DNA of 64,000 nucleotides from Anthonomus grandis grandis. Lineage: Eukaryota > Arthropoda > Insecta > Coleoptera > Curculionidae. A model generated the notes under the pieces. It did no database searches and was not told the DNA's origin. It was given only the letters and a program-made list of their open reading frames with translations. Positions within the stretch are counted from its first letter, which is position 1. Each line of letters starts with the position of its first letter. Of this stretch, positions 1 through 10,387 are shown one piece after another. The translations under genes were made by a program, and so were the position numbers. The DNA lies in contig NC_065567.1 of assembly GCF_022605725.1 (NCBI RefSeq), positions 29,987,127-30,051,126 of the forward strand. The letters are read 5' to 3'.

Positions 1-896
1 CCGTAGAACAATTCTCTACAGAAAATTTAGAAGTAACGAAAACGTGTTTAAAAGAACTAGAAGAAGGAACCAATTTATAGTAAGCGAGGATGTTGAAATT
101 TCTATTTTGGCATATTTTGAAGCTCATATGGAAAACTCAACTAGAGATTTAGCAAGAGCTTACGGTGTGCGCTAAGTAACAATTTGGCGGGTCTTAAAGA
201 AACACAAATTTCTGCTATATAAGTATCGACCAGTACAAACATTGTTGCCTGGCGATAACGAAAGAAGACTTGCTTTTTGCAACTGGTTACGTAATGCATA
301 TGAAGCTAATGATAATATTTTAAATCGTATAATTTGGAGCGACGAAGCTAATTTTTTAAACAAAGATATGTTTTTGCCGTAAAAATGTACACCAAGGCCC
401 CAAGAAAATCTTTTCCTTACTGATCCCAGAAATCCTCAAAATCAATTTAGAATAAACGTTTGGTGCGGCTTAATAGGAAGCCAAGTAATAGGACCTGTGT
501 TTTATGATGGCACTTTGACTGGAAGGAGACATGTTGATCTCATATTATCTGGAGCGCTGGAAGATTATTTGGATAATGTTAACTTGGAGAGACGACAACA
601 AATCTATTTTCAACAGGATGGAGCACCTCCCCATCAACTAAATGATGTAAGAATATTACTTAATAGACTGTTTGACGATAAATGGATTCGTTGGCCACCT
701 AGGTCACCAGACCTAACCCCTCTAGATTTTAAGTGTATAAAAAAAAAACAGAACCGTTGATGAATTTCAAACACATATTAGGCAAATAATTGGATCAATA
801 GATAGAAGATCAATCTTAAAAGCTACAAGACGTGTGCTTAAGTGTGCTCAGAAATGTATTGAACAAGTTGGCGATGTTTTTGCTCATTTAATGTAA
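1..896 (+). pseudogene. Broken DDE transposase, mariner-like
   Basis: Reading from base 2, the frame gives a helix-turn-helix remnant (RDLARAYGVR, then VTIWRVLKKHKF), then the catalytic core: WSDEANF (first Asp), INVWCGLIGSQVIGPVFYDG, YFQQDGAPPH (second Asp) and WPPRSPDLTPLDF (third Asp). A shifted frame then gives the usual C-terminus, TVDEFQTHIRQIIGS... to VFAHLM and a stop at 894-896. Damage seen: in-frame stops near 173 and 380, a frameshift and small deletion after PLDF near 735-745 where the family normally has FLWG, and a missing N-terminus outside the window. All three acidic residues remain but the gene cannot encode an intact enzyme. The order of motifs is typical of beetle and ant elements often annotated as Tc3-like transposases; assignment below superfamily is not possible here. 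Confidence 0.9.
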
Positions 897-1227
897 ATTA
901 GTAGTTTTACTTGATGTTATTTATTTGAAAGCCAACTTGCCTAAATTTGACTAAATTATTAATATCGGTATGACTTTGTTATTTTTAGGTTTAGGCTGTT
1001 AGTGTAAAAAAACTTTTTTATTAAGAAAATTATTATCTTTTGATTTATGTAAAAATATACAGGGGATTCCATTTTTCACATTTTCTCGAAAACGCGATGT
1101 TCAATTTTTTTTCTGTTTTCACCATTTCAATCAACAGAAAAAATCCTACTAGTATGCTAATTTAACCGACCCTGTTACTTAAATATTAACAAAGATACCA
1201 AGTGCCGACTTAATCGGAGGCACCCTG
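1..1227 (+). mobile_element. Mariner-like (Tc1/mariner superfamily) element, left end outside window
   Basis: The right end is CACCCTG at 1221-1227 followed by a TA dinucleotide, the usual terminus and target site of this superfamily. A decayed transposase gene occupies 1-896. The 330 bp between the stop and the terminus hold no gene and should be the right terminal inverted repeat plus subterminal DNA. The left terminus lies upstream of the window, so TIR length cannot be measured. A second CAGGGG-like word at about 1060 could mark an inner repeat. Confidence 0.8.
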
Positions 1228-1249
1228 TATATGCAATATTTAAATTAAT

Positions 1250-1700
1250 AACTATAGATTTTTTTATTACCTATAATTTTCTTAAATAACATTATTTTCT
1301 CAGGCAATTATTTTCTGCAAAAAAGCCATTTTTTTATTAAAGCTACCCTTAACCCCCCACCCACCCCACACAGCTTACCAGTAAGAAAATGTTTTCAAAA
1401 ATTATTGTTTTCCAAAATAATACGCATGAATAACAACTGATTTCGTCGTTAATATGCAACCTAATAACACAGTTTATTTATTTAAATTTAATATAATTTA
1501 TATCTGTATATTAATAAATATTTAATACAAAAACAGTGCTATTAGATTGGATATTATGGACGAAAAACAGTGATTTTTCAAAGGAATTTTTTACTAGGAA
1601 AACGTTTGGGGTGGGTGAGGGGGCAAGGGTAGTGTTGATAAAAAACAATATTTTGCAGAAAATATACATTCAATATTGAATTTAATAACCCTATAAAATT
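1250..1700 (+). repeat. G4-palindrome repeat, copy A
   Basis: First of twelve copies of a non-coding repeat. A C-rich core at 1346-1368 and its reverse complement, a G-rich core at 1608-1629 (GGGGTGGGTG then AGGGGGCAAGGG), lie about 240 bp apart in AT-rich DNA. Between them sit AATATCTAATCTAATAAC-type and ATTAGATTGGATATT words that are also inverted copies of each other, so the unit is a large imperfect palindrome. It starts directly beside the terminus of the preceding mariner-like element. Confidence 0.85.
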
Positions 1701-2300
1701 TGGCATTATCACAAAATGCATTAGCAACCTCCTCTTTTATCTACCTTACCAAGGTCGCAAAATTGCTTTTCTATTTTTTCTTGCCATAACGACGGCAATT
1801 TTACCTAAAATTATTCTTTCGTGTATTTCTGTTAAATAAACAATTTTTTTCATGAATTACCGATATTTACAAAATTGCCGAAAGTCAACAATTTGATAAG
1901 GTTGATATTTTCAACTTAAGTAAACATAAGCGCTGAAATAGTTTTTGCTTAAATGCGAAATAGCTATTATATATATGGTAGCAAATTTCTCTAATGAAAT
2001 AAAGTAATTTTAAGTTTCTTATATTAAGAATGTGACTTGGTATAGCAAGTTGGTTTCCGAACTAGCACTGATTAAAATTGTACTAAAAATAACTTGTCTT
2101 GTACTATTCGCTGCCCAATTAAATTTAAAAATTGCACCACCAGGCCATTTTCACCCCACACTTTTCCTGGCAAAAAAGCTTCTGAATTAGTTTCTTGCCA
2201 CTCACCCTTACTCCCTATAATGTTTCTCTCAAACTTATTACATAACTGGAAAATTCTCAATATTCTAAGCGCACTTTAAAGCGGGGCTTTTGCTTGTATT
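1701..2300. other. Intergenic AT-rich DNA, no gene seen
   Basis: Short open frames on both strands at 2072-2279 overlap each other and show no family motif or compositional signal. A moderately GC-richer stretch around 2140-2230 is noted but not explained. Confidence 0.5.
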
Positions 2301-2305
2301 TCAAT

Positions 2306-2435
2306 TGACACGTGCCCAGTTCTTCGGGGGCACGTGTTTGTTCGCTTACGGCTCGTGTAAAATAGATGCGGATCTATTATGCATTTCGCTGGTCCCGGTT
2401 CCAATTATTCCTTCGGGATTACTTGGAATTTCTGG
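2306..2435. other. Two adjacent hairpins with C(TTCG)G loops
   Basis: At 2308-2338 the arms ACACGTGCCC and GGGCACGTGT form a perfect 10-bp stem around a loop containing CTTCGG. At 2399-2433 the arms TTCCAATTATTCC and GGATTACTTGGAA form an imperfect stem closed by a C(TTCG)G loop. UUCG closed by C-G is one of the most stable RNA tetraloops. The surroundings are GC-richer than the flanks. A structured RNA or a chance inverted repeat are both possible; no known RNA family was recognised. Confidence 0.4.
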
Positions 2436-2495
2436 ACAGCTTCACGGCATTTTTTTTCTTTGCCGGTAGAGTTTTCGCAGTTGAAAAAAAAAACC

Positions 2496-3690
2496 TTCCC
2501 AAGCAACACTCGATAGTTAAATAATTAGTTTATTTTTGGTATATGCCAGGTGTGAATTTTTGGTTGAAATTGAACTATCGATAATGGATAAAGTGTCATC
2601 GTGATATATGTTGAGGAACATTACATGTTATTAATATATAATTATTATTTCATAAAAGTTTAACGTTGAAGTATGATATGAGATATTTTTTTAAATAACG
2701 TTATTACCAACGTGGTTTTTATTTGATTTGAAGATGTGTTTGTGCATCAGGGGGCATTTTTCGACGTACAATGAAAAAATTTAATTTTTAACAATAGTGT
2801 CTATAAGGGATTTATCCTAAATATTATTTAATAAAAAAAAAGTACACCACTGTATTTTTCTAGAATAAATTTTATTTTTTAAAATACCTGTTTATTTTTG
2901 AGGAAATTTGTGATATAAACGATAAAAAATAGCACATTTACTGCAATATTCATAGCGCCTTGCTTCGATTTTTTATCACTTATAATTTTCTTACAAAGAA
3001 TTTTTTTCTCAGGCAATTATTTTTTTGCAAAAAAAACATTTTTTTAATAACCTTACCCTTAACCCCCCCACCCACCCCACATAACTTATTAGTAAGAAAT
3101 TGTATTCAAAAATCATTGTTTTCCAAAATGATACGCATGAATAACAGCTGGGTTTATCGCTGATATCTAATCTAATAAGAAAGTTTGTTTATTCCAATTT
3201 AATATAATTATATATTAATAAATATTTAATACAAAAACTGTGATTTTTTGAAAGAATTTCTTACCGAACAAATGTTTGGGGTGGGTGGGGGGGTAAGGGT
3301 GGTGTTGATGAAAACAATATTTCTGCAGAAAATACTAATTCAATATTTAATTTAAGAACACTGTTGATTTAAATTTGATATAATTTTATATAATATAAAT
3401 ATTTAGTACAAAAACAGCGTTATTAGATTGGATAATATTGACGAAAAACAGTAATTTTTCAGAAGACTTTCCTCAAAATGTAGTAATTGAGTTTAATATC
3501 TAGATTTACAAATTCTGTGTCAATTTTGTTAAATGCCGAAATTTTGTCCCTTTTGTATAGAGAATCGTATATGATAACGTATATCCTACAGTATAATAAA
3601 TATACCATGACCATGACCATACACGGTTGATAAATATACCAATTTTTTATTTAAAAAAAAATATATAAAATGATTTTTGAATACACAGTG
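2496..3690 (+). repeat. G4-palindrome repeat, copy B (longest copy)
   Basis: C-rich core at 3056-3078 and G-rich core at 3278-3299. The copy also shows the flanking parts of the family. The left flank from CCCAAGCAACAC at 2496 is shared with copy E at about 20166. The right flank contains the word AAATATACCTTGACCATA (here duplicated as CATGACCATGACCATA) and GGTTGATAAATATACC, shared with copies D, J, K and the 54.1 kb fragment. Full-unit length is therefore about 1.2 kb. No open frame of note. It lies in the presumed intron upstream of the Dpy-30-like exon. Confidence 0.85.
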
Positions 3691-3717
3691 ATCCGAATTA
3701 TAAGTTTCTCATTATAG

Positions 3718-3950
3718 AAAATGCAGATAATTTAATAAAAAAATCAAGAGTTGATCTGAGCAGCTTACCTACTAGACAATACCTAGATCAAACAGTTGTA
3801 CCAATTATTCTTATGAGTGGTTTATCTTATTTAACCAAAGAAAGATTGGCAGAGCCTATTAATGCATTAGCTGACTATTTGATGAAGAATAAAGGACTTT
3901 ATGAAGGTGGGAGTGAAAAACCTGCAGAACCAAGTACAGAGAACACATAA
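3718..3950 (+). CDS. Dpy-30-domain protein, terminal coding exon (divergent)
   Basis: A splice-acceptor-like tract (tttctcattatag) ends at 3717. The exon then reads from a split codon through NADNLIKKSRVDLSSLPTRQ, YLDQTVVPIILMSGLSYL, TKERLAEPINALADYLMKNK and a short acidic tail ending PAEPSTENT, with a stop at 3948-3950. Dpy-30 is a small dimeric subunit of SET1/MLL histone H3K4 methyltransferase complexes; its two-helix Dpy-30 motif binds Ash2L-type partners. The match to the family core (DLxSLPTRxYLDQTVVPI...KER...PI..LA.YL.KNK) is unmistakable. Oddities: the family's usual KERPPxPI is KERLAEPI, and there is one extra residue between TVVPI and the KER block. This suggests a fast-evolving paralogue rather than the canonical single-copy gene. 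No stop interrupts the domain. Upstream exons were not found in the window; they are probably before base 1 or in the repeat-filled intron. A retrocopy is less likely because of the acceptor site. Confidence 0.85.
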
Positions 3951-4265
3951 CAAAAATTTTAGTAATAACTTATTTTAAACAAATAATCTAATAAGTAATT
4001 TGGCATCTATCATAAATAATTTTTTATCATAAATTCATAGTATTGAATGGATATTTGTATTTTTGAAGTATAATGTTTGTATCATAACTCCATGGATAAT
4101 TTAAACCAGATATTATACGCAGTTAATGTTCAGTGACTCTTTTACAAATATAGAAGCAAAACCAAATATAATTTATTTGCTTAATATAAAAACTGTATCT
4201 TTTATTCTAGATAATGAAAAGTTGTCTAGCATAAACCAAAAATAAACGTTTATTTAACCATTCTG
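3951..4265 (+). other. Probable 3' UTR of the Dpy-30-like gene
   Basis: AT-rich sequence follows the stop codon. The best polyadenylation signal is AATAAA at 4241-4246, about 290 bp after the stop, followed by T-rich and GT-containing sequence. Assignment rests on position only. Confidence 0.4.
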
Positions 4266-6960
4266 TGTGGCTTGGGCTCTAACTAATTTCAACATATCAA
4301 TTGAAAATATCAAAAACTCAGTGCAATAGACATCCTATTAAAAAATCATTTATCAAGGCTGTCAAATATAGAGGGTGGTCCTGATTTTAGTAATTTAAAA
4401 ATAAAATTTTACATGTGATATTTAATTGCTAATTTGCTATTGTTATTTTATTTATTGAATTGAATGATTTTCAAATGAAAGCTATGCACTGAATTTATAA
4501 CTTGAATTTTTGCCAATAGAAATTTCTCTCTGTATCTGTATTGCATGTTGCACAGTTGAAATTTATTAATATTTTTCTAAAATATCTGGTTATTTATGTT
4601 TGCTAAAAAAGATAATTTTTCTCTGATATGATAATATCGCATTTTATATAATTGCTCAATTAATTATAATAATTAAATTTTAGAACAGTTTTATTTATTA
4701 AACTATCTTTGTATCAATATTATTCAAATGGTTCCCAAGGGTAAATTTATGCAAGCATGATCTCTATATTTTATTTAAATATGAGAATCACTTTTTTGAA
4801 AAAATCCAAGTGATTATTATTGATAATAACATTCACTTAAGCTGAATAATAGAAGTAAAAAAAAACAAATGTATAAGCACTAAAAAGAAATAGAGCAATT
4901 CTATATACCAATTTCAAAACAACAGTGATTTAACCTCATCCTGTCTGGAATTTGAAACTGGCATTTATAGTTGCCCTCTTTTCATAAAAAAAGGGACAAA
5001 ACTACTCACGTTTGCGCCATAAAATAGCCCGTTTCCTAAAGGCTCTCCAATTTAAAAAATCAACCCATTAATCTGGCCTGCATAATTCCCTTCTTTCCAT
5101 AGGCCTTTATCCATGAAATATTTCATATATCCTCCGACACGTGTCTTTCCTCTTAGGGGATTTCACTGATATATCCTAAGAAAATTAGGGGGGTTGGTCT
5201 GCTTTTCACAAAAAAAAATTGCAATCACCCCCTTTTAGGGTTGATAAACTTGAAGATTATTGAGAGGGCGAGTCTATTACTTTCGCTAAAGCTTATACTC
5301 ACTAATGAAGGGGTGCCATAAATGAAGATAAATAATTTAACAGCAGATTCCTTAAAAAAAAATAAATGAGGTTAAGTTAAATTTTTCTGAGCGTGTATTT
5401 TTTTTGTAAACAACTGATCTCGTGTATCCTGCAAAAATATTTATTTGCAAAAATCTAGTGGGGTAAAATCTGGACTTTTTCTGCGATTTCTACATCCTCT
5501 TCAGTTAAAATTAGCACTGTAATTGTAACATCAGCAACAATTTTTAGGAAGATTTAACTTAGTCAGAAATCAGCTTTTAAATTTATCATTATTTAGGGAA
5601 CACCCTGTAAATAGGATTAATAATAAACAGTCACAAATGTCATGTGATCGTGATTATAAAATTGGCCTCTTTTTTCTATAACATCGATTCATTTAATCGT
5701 AGTTTATTTAAATAAAATGCAAGAATATCAGACAGAGATGCAGAGAGTTCTTGTTCAATAATAAGAGTATTCTAGTGCTACAATACAAATAGGTCAGTTA
5801 AATTAAGAAAACTCTTCCTTAAGAAGTTTCGGAAGTGAAAGTGAAGAAGTGAAAATATTAAAGGGACTTAGTTAAACGAATGAATTATCATACAAATTAC
5901 AATAAAGTCCTTAAGACGAAGACAATGCGTCAAACATCTTTTGTTCCACATTAATTTGCCCACAAATTCATCCAATTTTAAGCAAAACGAATAATCCGCG
6001 CAGTCAATTTAACTTAATAGACAGATATTATAATTGAGTAGATCGGCACAAGCGGCATTACGGATCTAATTCGAAATTTTATTACTTCCATTCGAAGTAC
6101 TTTACGATTCGGCTCCTTTCGTCCAATTTCTTTTGAAAAATACCCCTTTCTCTTATTCGGGCTTATTAAACGCTCAATAAAAATTCCTCGTAATTACTTT
6201 GCTACTTTACATTTTGCTAAATTTATTGATGCATTTAATAATTCTTCCTTCAATGTTGACCATCATTGAGCGACCCAGAATCGAAAATCAACCGATGCCA
6301 TTACTAGCCTCGTGTGATGGACGTAACAGGTTTAATATTTATTTCAACATCCATTAACTCTGGAAAAAATCCCGAGGGATTAAGGCCACTCAGGCACCGA
6401 TTCGTATCGGATAATTCCTGAGTTTATTCATTTATTAAAATAATGCCTAGCTTAAAATCTAAAGTGCTTGTAGACAGTGCATAGGAGCATTAATTACCGC
6501 AGGGACATGAAGCATGTCAGCGTTTGGAGCACTGAAAATGCTTAATTTAGAATGAAAAAGAACCCAGTCTAAAAATTAGAAGAGAATTGGAATAAAATGA
6601 TGTTTTTTGGGTATAGTTAGACATATTAGGGGAAAAAACATTTTTTCCAACCGATTCAAACACTATTTAGAAAATGAATCCATGATATAGGAAATAGGTG
6701 GAAAAATCGGTTTCTTATTTACATATTAAATAACCAAATTGATATTAATCATACCGAGTTTGAAAATGTAATATCTTTTTTATTAATTACTCTGATTTTT
6801 CAAATTATTTATTATTTTTTTATCATTTATAATTTATGTTTCCCTGTCTCTGTATGTAATTATAGTTTGTCCTTTAACCCTCTTAAGTCTATTTTTGAAG
6901 TTTAAAATTAAATTTAATGCTTAAATTTAGAACTTATTTGGGCGACTATAAAAATCGATT
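4266..6960. other. Intergenic DNA, no gene recognised
   Basis: AT-rich, without recognisable exons. A mariner-type terminus word, AACACCCTGTA, occurs at about 5595-5606, and a weakly matching GAGGGTGGTCC word at about 4370. They could bracket a decayed ~1.2-kb non-autonomous element, but no further inverted repeat was convincing. A GC-richer segment at about 5990-6420 contains no coding signal that I can support. Confidence 0.4.
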
Positions 6961-7177
6961 TTCGTATATACAGGGTGTCCCGAAAATACATCGCAGTATT
7001 TTACCAGCCGCATCTTTGTCTAGAAATAAGACAAAAACTTCATATACAGGAATCTTGAAAAGTGAATTGTTTTCATGTTACAGGGTTTTTTATAACTCCT
7101 ATTGAAGAGGGTTTTTTATCGTATACTACTGTTATTGTTTCTAACTAATTTTATAACATTTTATGCTTAAATGTATA

Positions 7178-8170
7178 CCGGGTCATTTAAAATTAGTGGT
7201 CAGCAAAGATAAAAATGTCATAACTTTTTTTCTGTTTTTTTTTTAAATTATTTGAATGGTAAAATTAAAAAAAAAACAAAATTTTTATATAATAAAGGTA
7301 CTCTTGTCTTATTTCGCTCGAAGCCTCCGGTTTCAAGAAAAATTATTAAACCATGACTTGGCATTGAAAAATAGTAGTTGGCAGTACTTGTTGACAATTT
7401 GTTTTGTGCTTGAATTTTGTTTGAGGTTTCCATTGGCATTTTAATTATTTTACATTCACGTTGGTAAAGTTAAATAGTTATTTGTGTAAATTATTTCTCA
7501 AACGTCTTAAACTATTTCGAAGAAAATCCTGGAACAAGCATCAGAACAGTGTCACGAGCCACACATATCCCCTGCTCAATAGTAATGATTAAAAAAAAAA
7601 TACTGCCGACATAAGTAATAATAAAAATTAAAAAATATTTTTTTAGATAGAAAGGATGGTAAGAATCCAAGGCCTACATCCTTATCATTACCAGAGAGTT
7701 CAAGGTCCAGGTGGTCCTATGAATTGGCCTCCTCGATCTCCAGATCTAACTTCAGTAGATTACTATTTATAGGGTCATTTAAATGATGTAGAAATTAATA
7801 TCTGTGAAGGATTAATTCAGAGGATTAATTGGGCGGGTAATGAGATAAGGGAAAATCCATTTTCTATTTTAGGAGGTACTCGCACAATACGACCTAGGGC
7901 AAGATTAGGTCTCCAACAAAATGGTTTGTTGGAGGATGAATTGTTTGGAATTTTCAGTTTTTTTTTTTTAGCTAACAAGTTAATTATTTTAATTTTTCTC
8001 AATTATTTACACATTATTTACAATTTTGAAATAACATTTTTAACAAGGAAAATAATTTTTGATTAAAACTATTAATTCATTTCGATTTTATTACCAAAAT
8101 TATTAGAAAGTAGCTAGAAAAAAGTTTTGACATTTTTAACCTTGCTGACCACCAATTTTAATCGACCCTG
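7178..8170 (+). mobile_element. Internally deleted mariner-like element, about 993 bp
   Basis: TA at 7176-7177 and 8171-8172 flank the termini CCGGGTCATTTAAAATTAGT and, inverted at the right, CAGGGTCGATTAAAATTGGT, followed by GGTCAGCAA in both. It holds a shortened transposase remnant and is non-autonomous. Its insertion near the centre of the outer palindrome explains why that palindrome is interrupted. Confidence 0.85.
7645..8000 (+). pseudogene. Transposase remnant with the core deleted
   Basis: The forward frame reads RIQGLHPYHYQRVQGPG and then directly MNWPPRSPDLTSVDYYL, a stop, and GHLNDVEINICEGLIQRINW. The first part matches the end of the transposase helix-turn-helix region (LHPYHIQRVQ in the relative at 11.7 kb). 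The second is the third-catalytic-Asp region. Everything between, including the first two catalytic Asp residues, is missing, so about 150-200 codons were lost in one deletion. The TAG replaces the usual Trp of the LWG motif. Confidence 0.8.
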
Positions 8171-8399
8171 TATAATAATTTAATAAAAGCAGTGAGTAAC
8201 AATAACAGTAGTATACGATAAAAATTTCGAAAATGTTAACAAAAAACCATCTTGAATAGGAATTATAAAATACCCTGCAACATGGTATTTTTATTTTTTT
8301 TGGTAATAAATGGTTTTGATATGAACTGAGTTTGAATCAAATTGGATTTTAATGTACTTTGGTCAAAAACAAGTTGGTTTGTGAAAAATCGTAGTTTTC

Positions 8400-8830
8400 G
8401 GAGCCTGCGGCGGTGCACACATATATGTATACACATTTATCCAAACTAGTGGGAGGAAATAAAACAACAAAACTGGCCGCGTCGCACCCTACAAAAGCCA
8501 TTGTAATTTATATTGTCACAGAAAATTTTAATTACACAATTTGCAATTGAAACTGGCGCGTTTCCATTGTTGTGCCGACGGCCGTCCGTCGTCGCGCCAC
8601 GTCGACATTTCAAAACATATCGGCCGGAAAAACAATTTACTACGCCAAATCAAATGACAATAGGAATTCATGTCGAAAAAGGAAAATTAGGATAATACGA
8701 CGCGGAAAATTAGCTAAACGCGCATTTTCTTTTGTTGTTTTCCCTCCTCGTCGTTGTTAAACATTAGATTTGTTTCGCATGACGGAAGCACGTTGCGCTC
8801 GTATGTGTGCTTAATGTTGCGAATTCACTG
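8400..8830. promoter_or_regulatory. GC-richer, CpG-containing island; candidate regulatory DNA
   Basis: This non-repetitive stretch is rich in CG dinucleotides (for example GCCGACGGCCGTCCGTCGTC) between AT-rich repeats. It contains TTTTAATTACACAATTTG and GCAATTGAAA (homeodomain-like), CCATTGTTGTG (Sox-like) and TTTCGCATGACG. Overlapping short frames at 8513-8760 have no family motif. Preservation of such composition in an otherwise decayed landscape suggests function, but nothing here proves an enhancer. Confidence 0.3.
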
Positions 8831-8974
8831 TTTAATAGTAATTAATTTTAAAGGGTGCAATTAACTTCTCTGAAAAATTATGGAAATCTTGATGTGAGGC
8901 AGGTTAAGCTGACGTGATTTATTGCTTAAAAAAATTCAATATTAACGGCCCACATCATATCTTATTGTCGTTCT

Positions 8975-9530
8975 ATATTTTCTGCAAAAACATTGTTTTA
9001 CATTAAAACAACCCTTACCCCCCCCCCCACCCCACACTTTTGCCCAGAAAGAATTTTTTTTGAAAAATCACCGTTTTTCGTCTGTAATATCCGATCTAAT
9101 AGCACTGTTTTTATATTAATATACATATATATAATTATATCAAATTTAAATAAACAAACTGTGTTATTAGATTAGATATTCACGACGAAACCAGCTGTTA
9201 TTCATGCGTATTATTTTGGAAAACAATGATTTTTGAAAATAATTTATTACTGAAAAGTTGTGTGGGGTGGGTGGGGGGGCAAGGGTAGGGTTAATGAAAA
9301 TCGGTTTTTTGCAGAAAATAATTGTCTGAGAAAAAAATGCTTTTTAAGAAAATTATAGGTGATACAAAAATCTATAGTTTTTCTATCTATACTTTTCTTA
9401 TATAACCTAAGGTGTTTGAATAAAATGTAAAAAATCTCTATTTTATTTCTTGAAAGCAAGGCGTAGCGTTATAAAAAATTGTAGTAGTTGTACTATTTTT
9501 TATCGAAACAAAGTAGAAATCCAATTTTCT
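8975..9530 (-). repeat. G4-palindrome repeat, copy C (reverse orientation)
   Basis: C-rich core at 9012-9033 and G-rich core at 9264-9285. Orientation is opposite to copies A and B, judged by the asymmetric words beside each core: ACTTTTGCCCAG after the C core and TATTACTGAAAAG before the G core. The tail (AAAATTATAGGTGATAC, then GCAAGGCGTAGCG and GTAGTAGTTGTACTA) is shared with copies L and 53.3 kb. Copy D follows head-to-tail. Confidence 0.85.
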
Positions 9531-9569
9531 TAACATGTCATTAAGTTTTGAAAAAGTTGTAGTCTTTTT

Positions 9570-10385
9570 TGGTTTTAGAAAACTTTTTATTATCTATTTT
9601 CAAAAATACAGTTTTCAAATTAAAACTATTGGTATATTTATCAACCGTATATGGTCGCGGTATATTTATCAAACTGTAGAATATAAGTATATCATATATG
9701 ATTTTGTTTACAAGAGTAAGCAAATTTAGGCATTTAATAAAATTGACACGGGACCTACATATCTAGTCTTTAAACTTGATTACTACACTCCAATATTTGA
9801 TGAAATTTTTCCGAAAAATCGTTGTTTTTCGTTCATATTATCCAATCTAATTACGCTGCTTTCATACCAAATACTTATACATATATAAAATTATATCAAA
9901 TATAAATAAACAGTATTATTAAATTAAATATTAAATATATTTTTTGCAAAAACATTGTTTTTCATCAACACAACCCTTACCCCCCCACCCACCCCAAACA
10001 TTTACCCACTAAGAAATTCTTTTGAAAAATCACCATTTTTTATCCATAATATCCAATCCAATAGCACTGTTTTTGTATCAAAAATTTATTAATATACATA
10101 TATATAATTGTATCAAATTTAAATAAATAAACTGTGTTATTATACTAGATACTAATAACAAAACGATCTGTTATTCATGCGTATTATTTTGCAGAACAAT
10201 GATTTTTGAAAATAATTTCTTACTGGTAAGTAGTGTGGGGCGGGTGGGGGGGTAAGGGTATGGTTAATGAAAATCGTTTTTTTTTTGCAGGAAATAATTG
10301 TCTACAGAAAATGCTACTTAAGAAAATTATAGATGATAAAAAAATCTATAGTTTTTAAGTCTATACTCGATCACTACACCTCAAA
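9570..10385 (-). repeat. G4-palindrome repeat, copy D, with head segment
   Basis: Head segment with TATTTATCAACCGTATATGG at about 9632-9655, then C-rich core 9974-9995 and G-rich core 10237-10259 (one interrupting C: GGGGCGGGTG). The tail stops at a TA where the mariner-like element at 10388 begins, so that element inserted into or beside this copy and is the younger of the two. Confidence 0.85.
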
Positions 10386-10387
10386 TA

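Larger units (their letters stand above)
6971..8290. mobile_element. Outer palindromic element hosting an inner mariner-like element
   Basis: The left arm starts CAGGGTG at 6971 after a TA and includes ATCGTATACTACTGTTATTG at about 7118-7138. The right arm (about 8173-8290) carries the reverse complement (CAATAACAGTAGTATACGAT) and the inverted version of the CATGTTACAGGG...CTCCTATTGAAGA segment at 7074-7108. The right arm lacks the outermost ~100 bp seen on the left, so this end is truncated or diverged. The centre is occupied by the inner element at 7178-8170. Confidence 0.7.

Noticed and set aside
4360..5610. Non-autonomous mariner element bounded by GAGGGTGGTCC and AACACCCTGTA
   Set aside because: Only about ten terminal bases match; no longer inverted repeat or paired TA sites could be confirmed.
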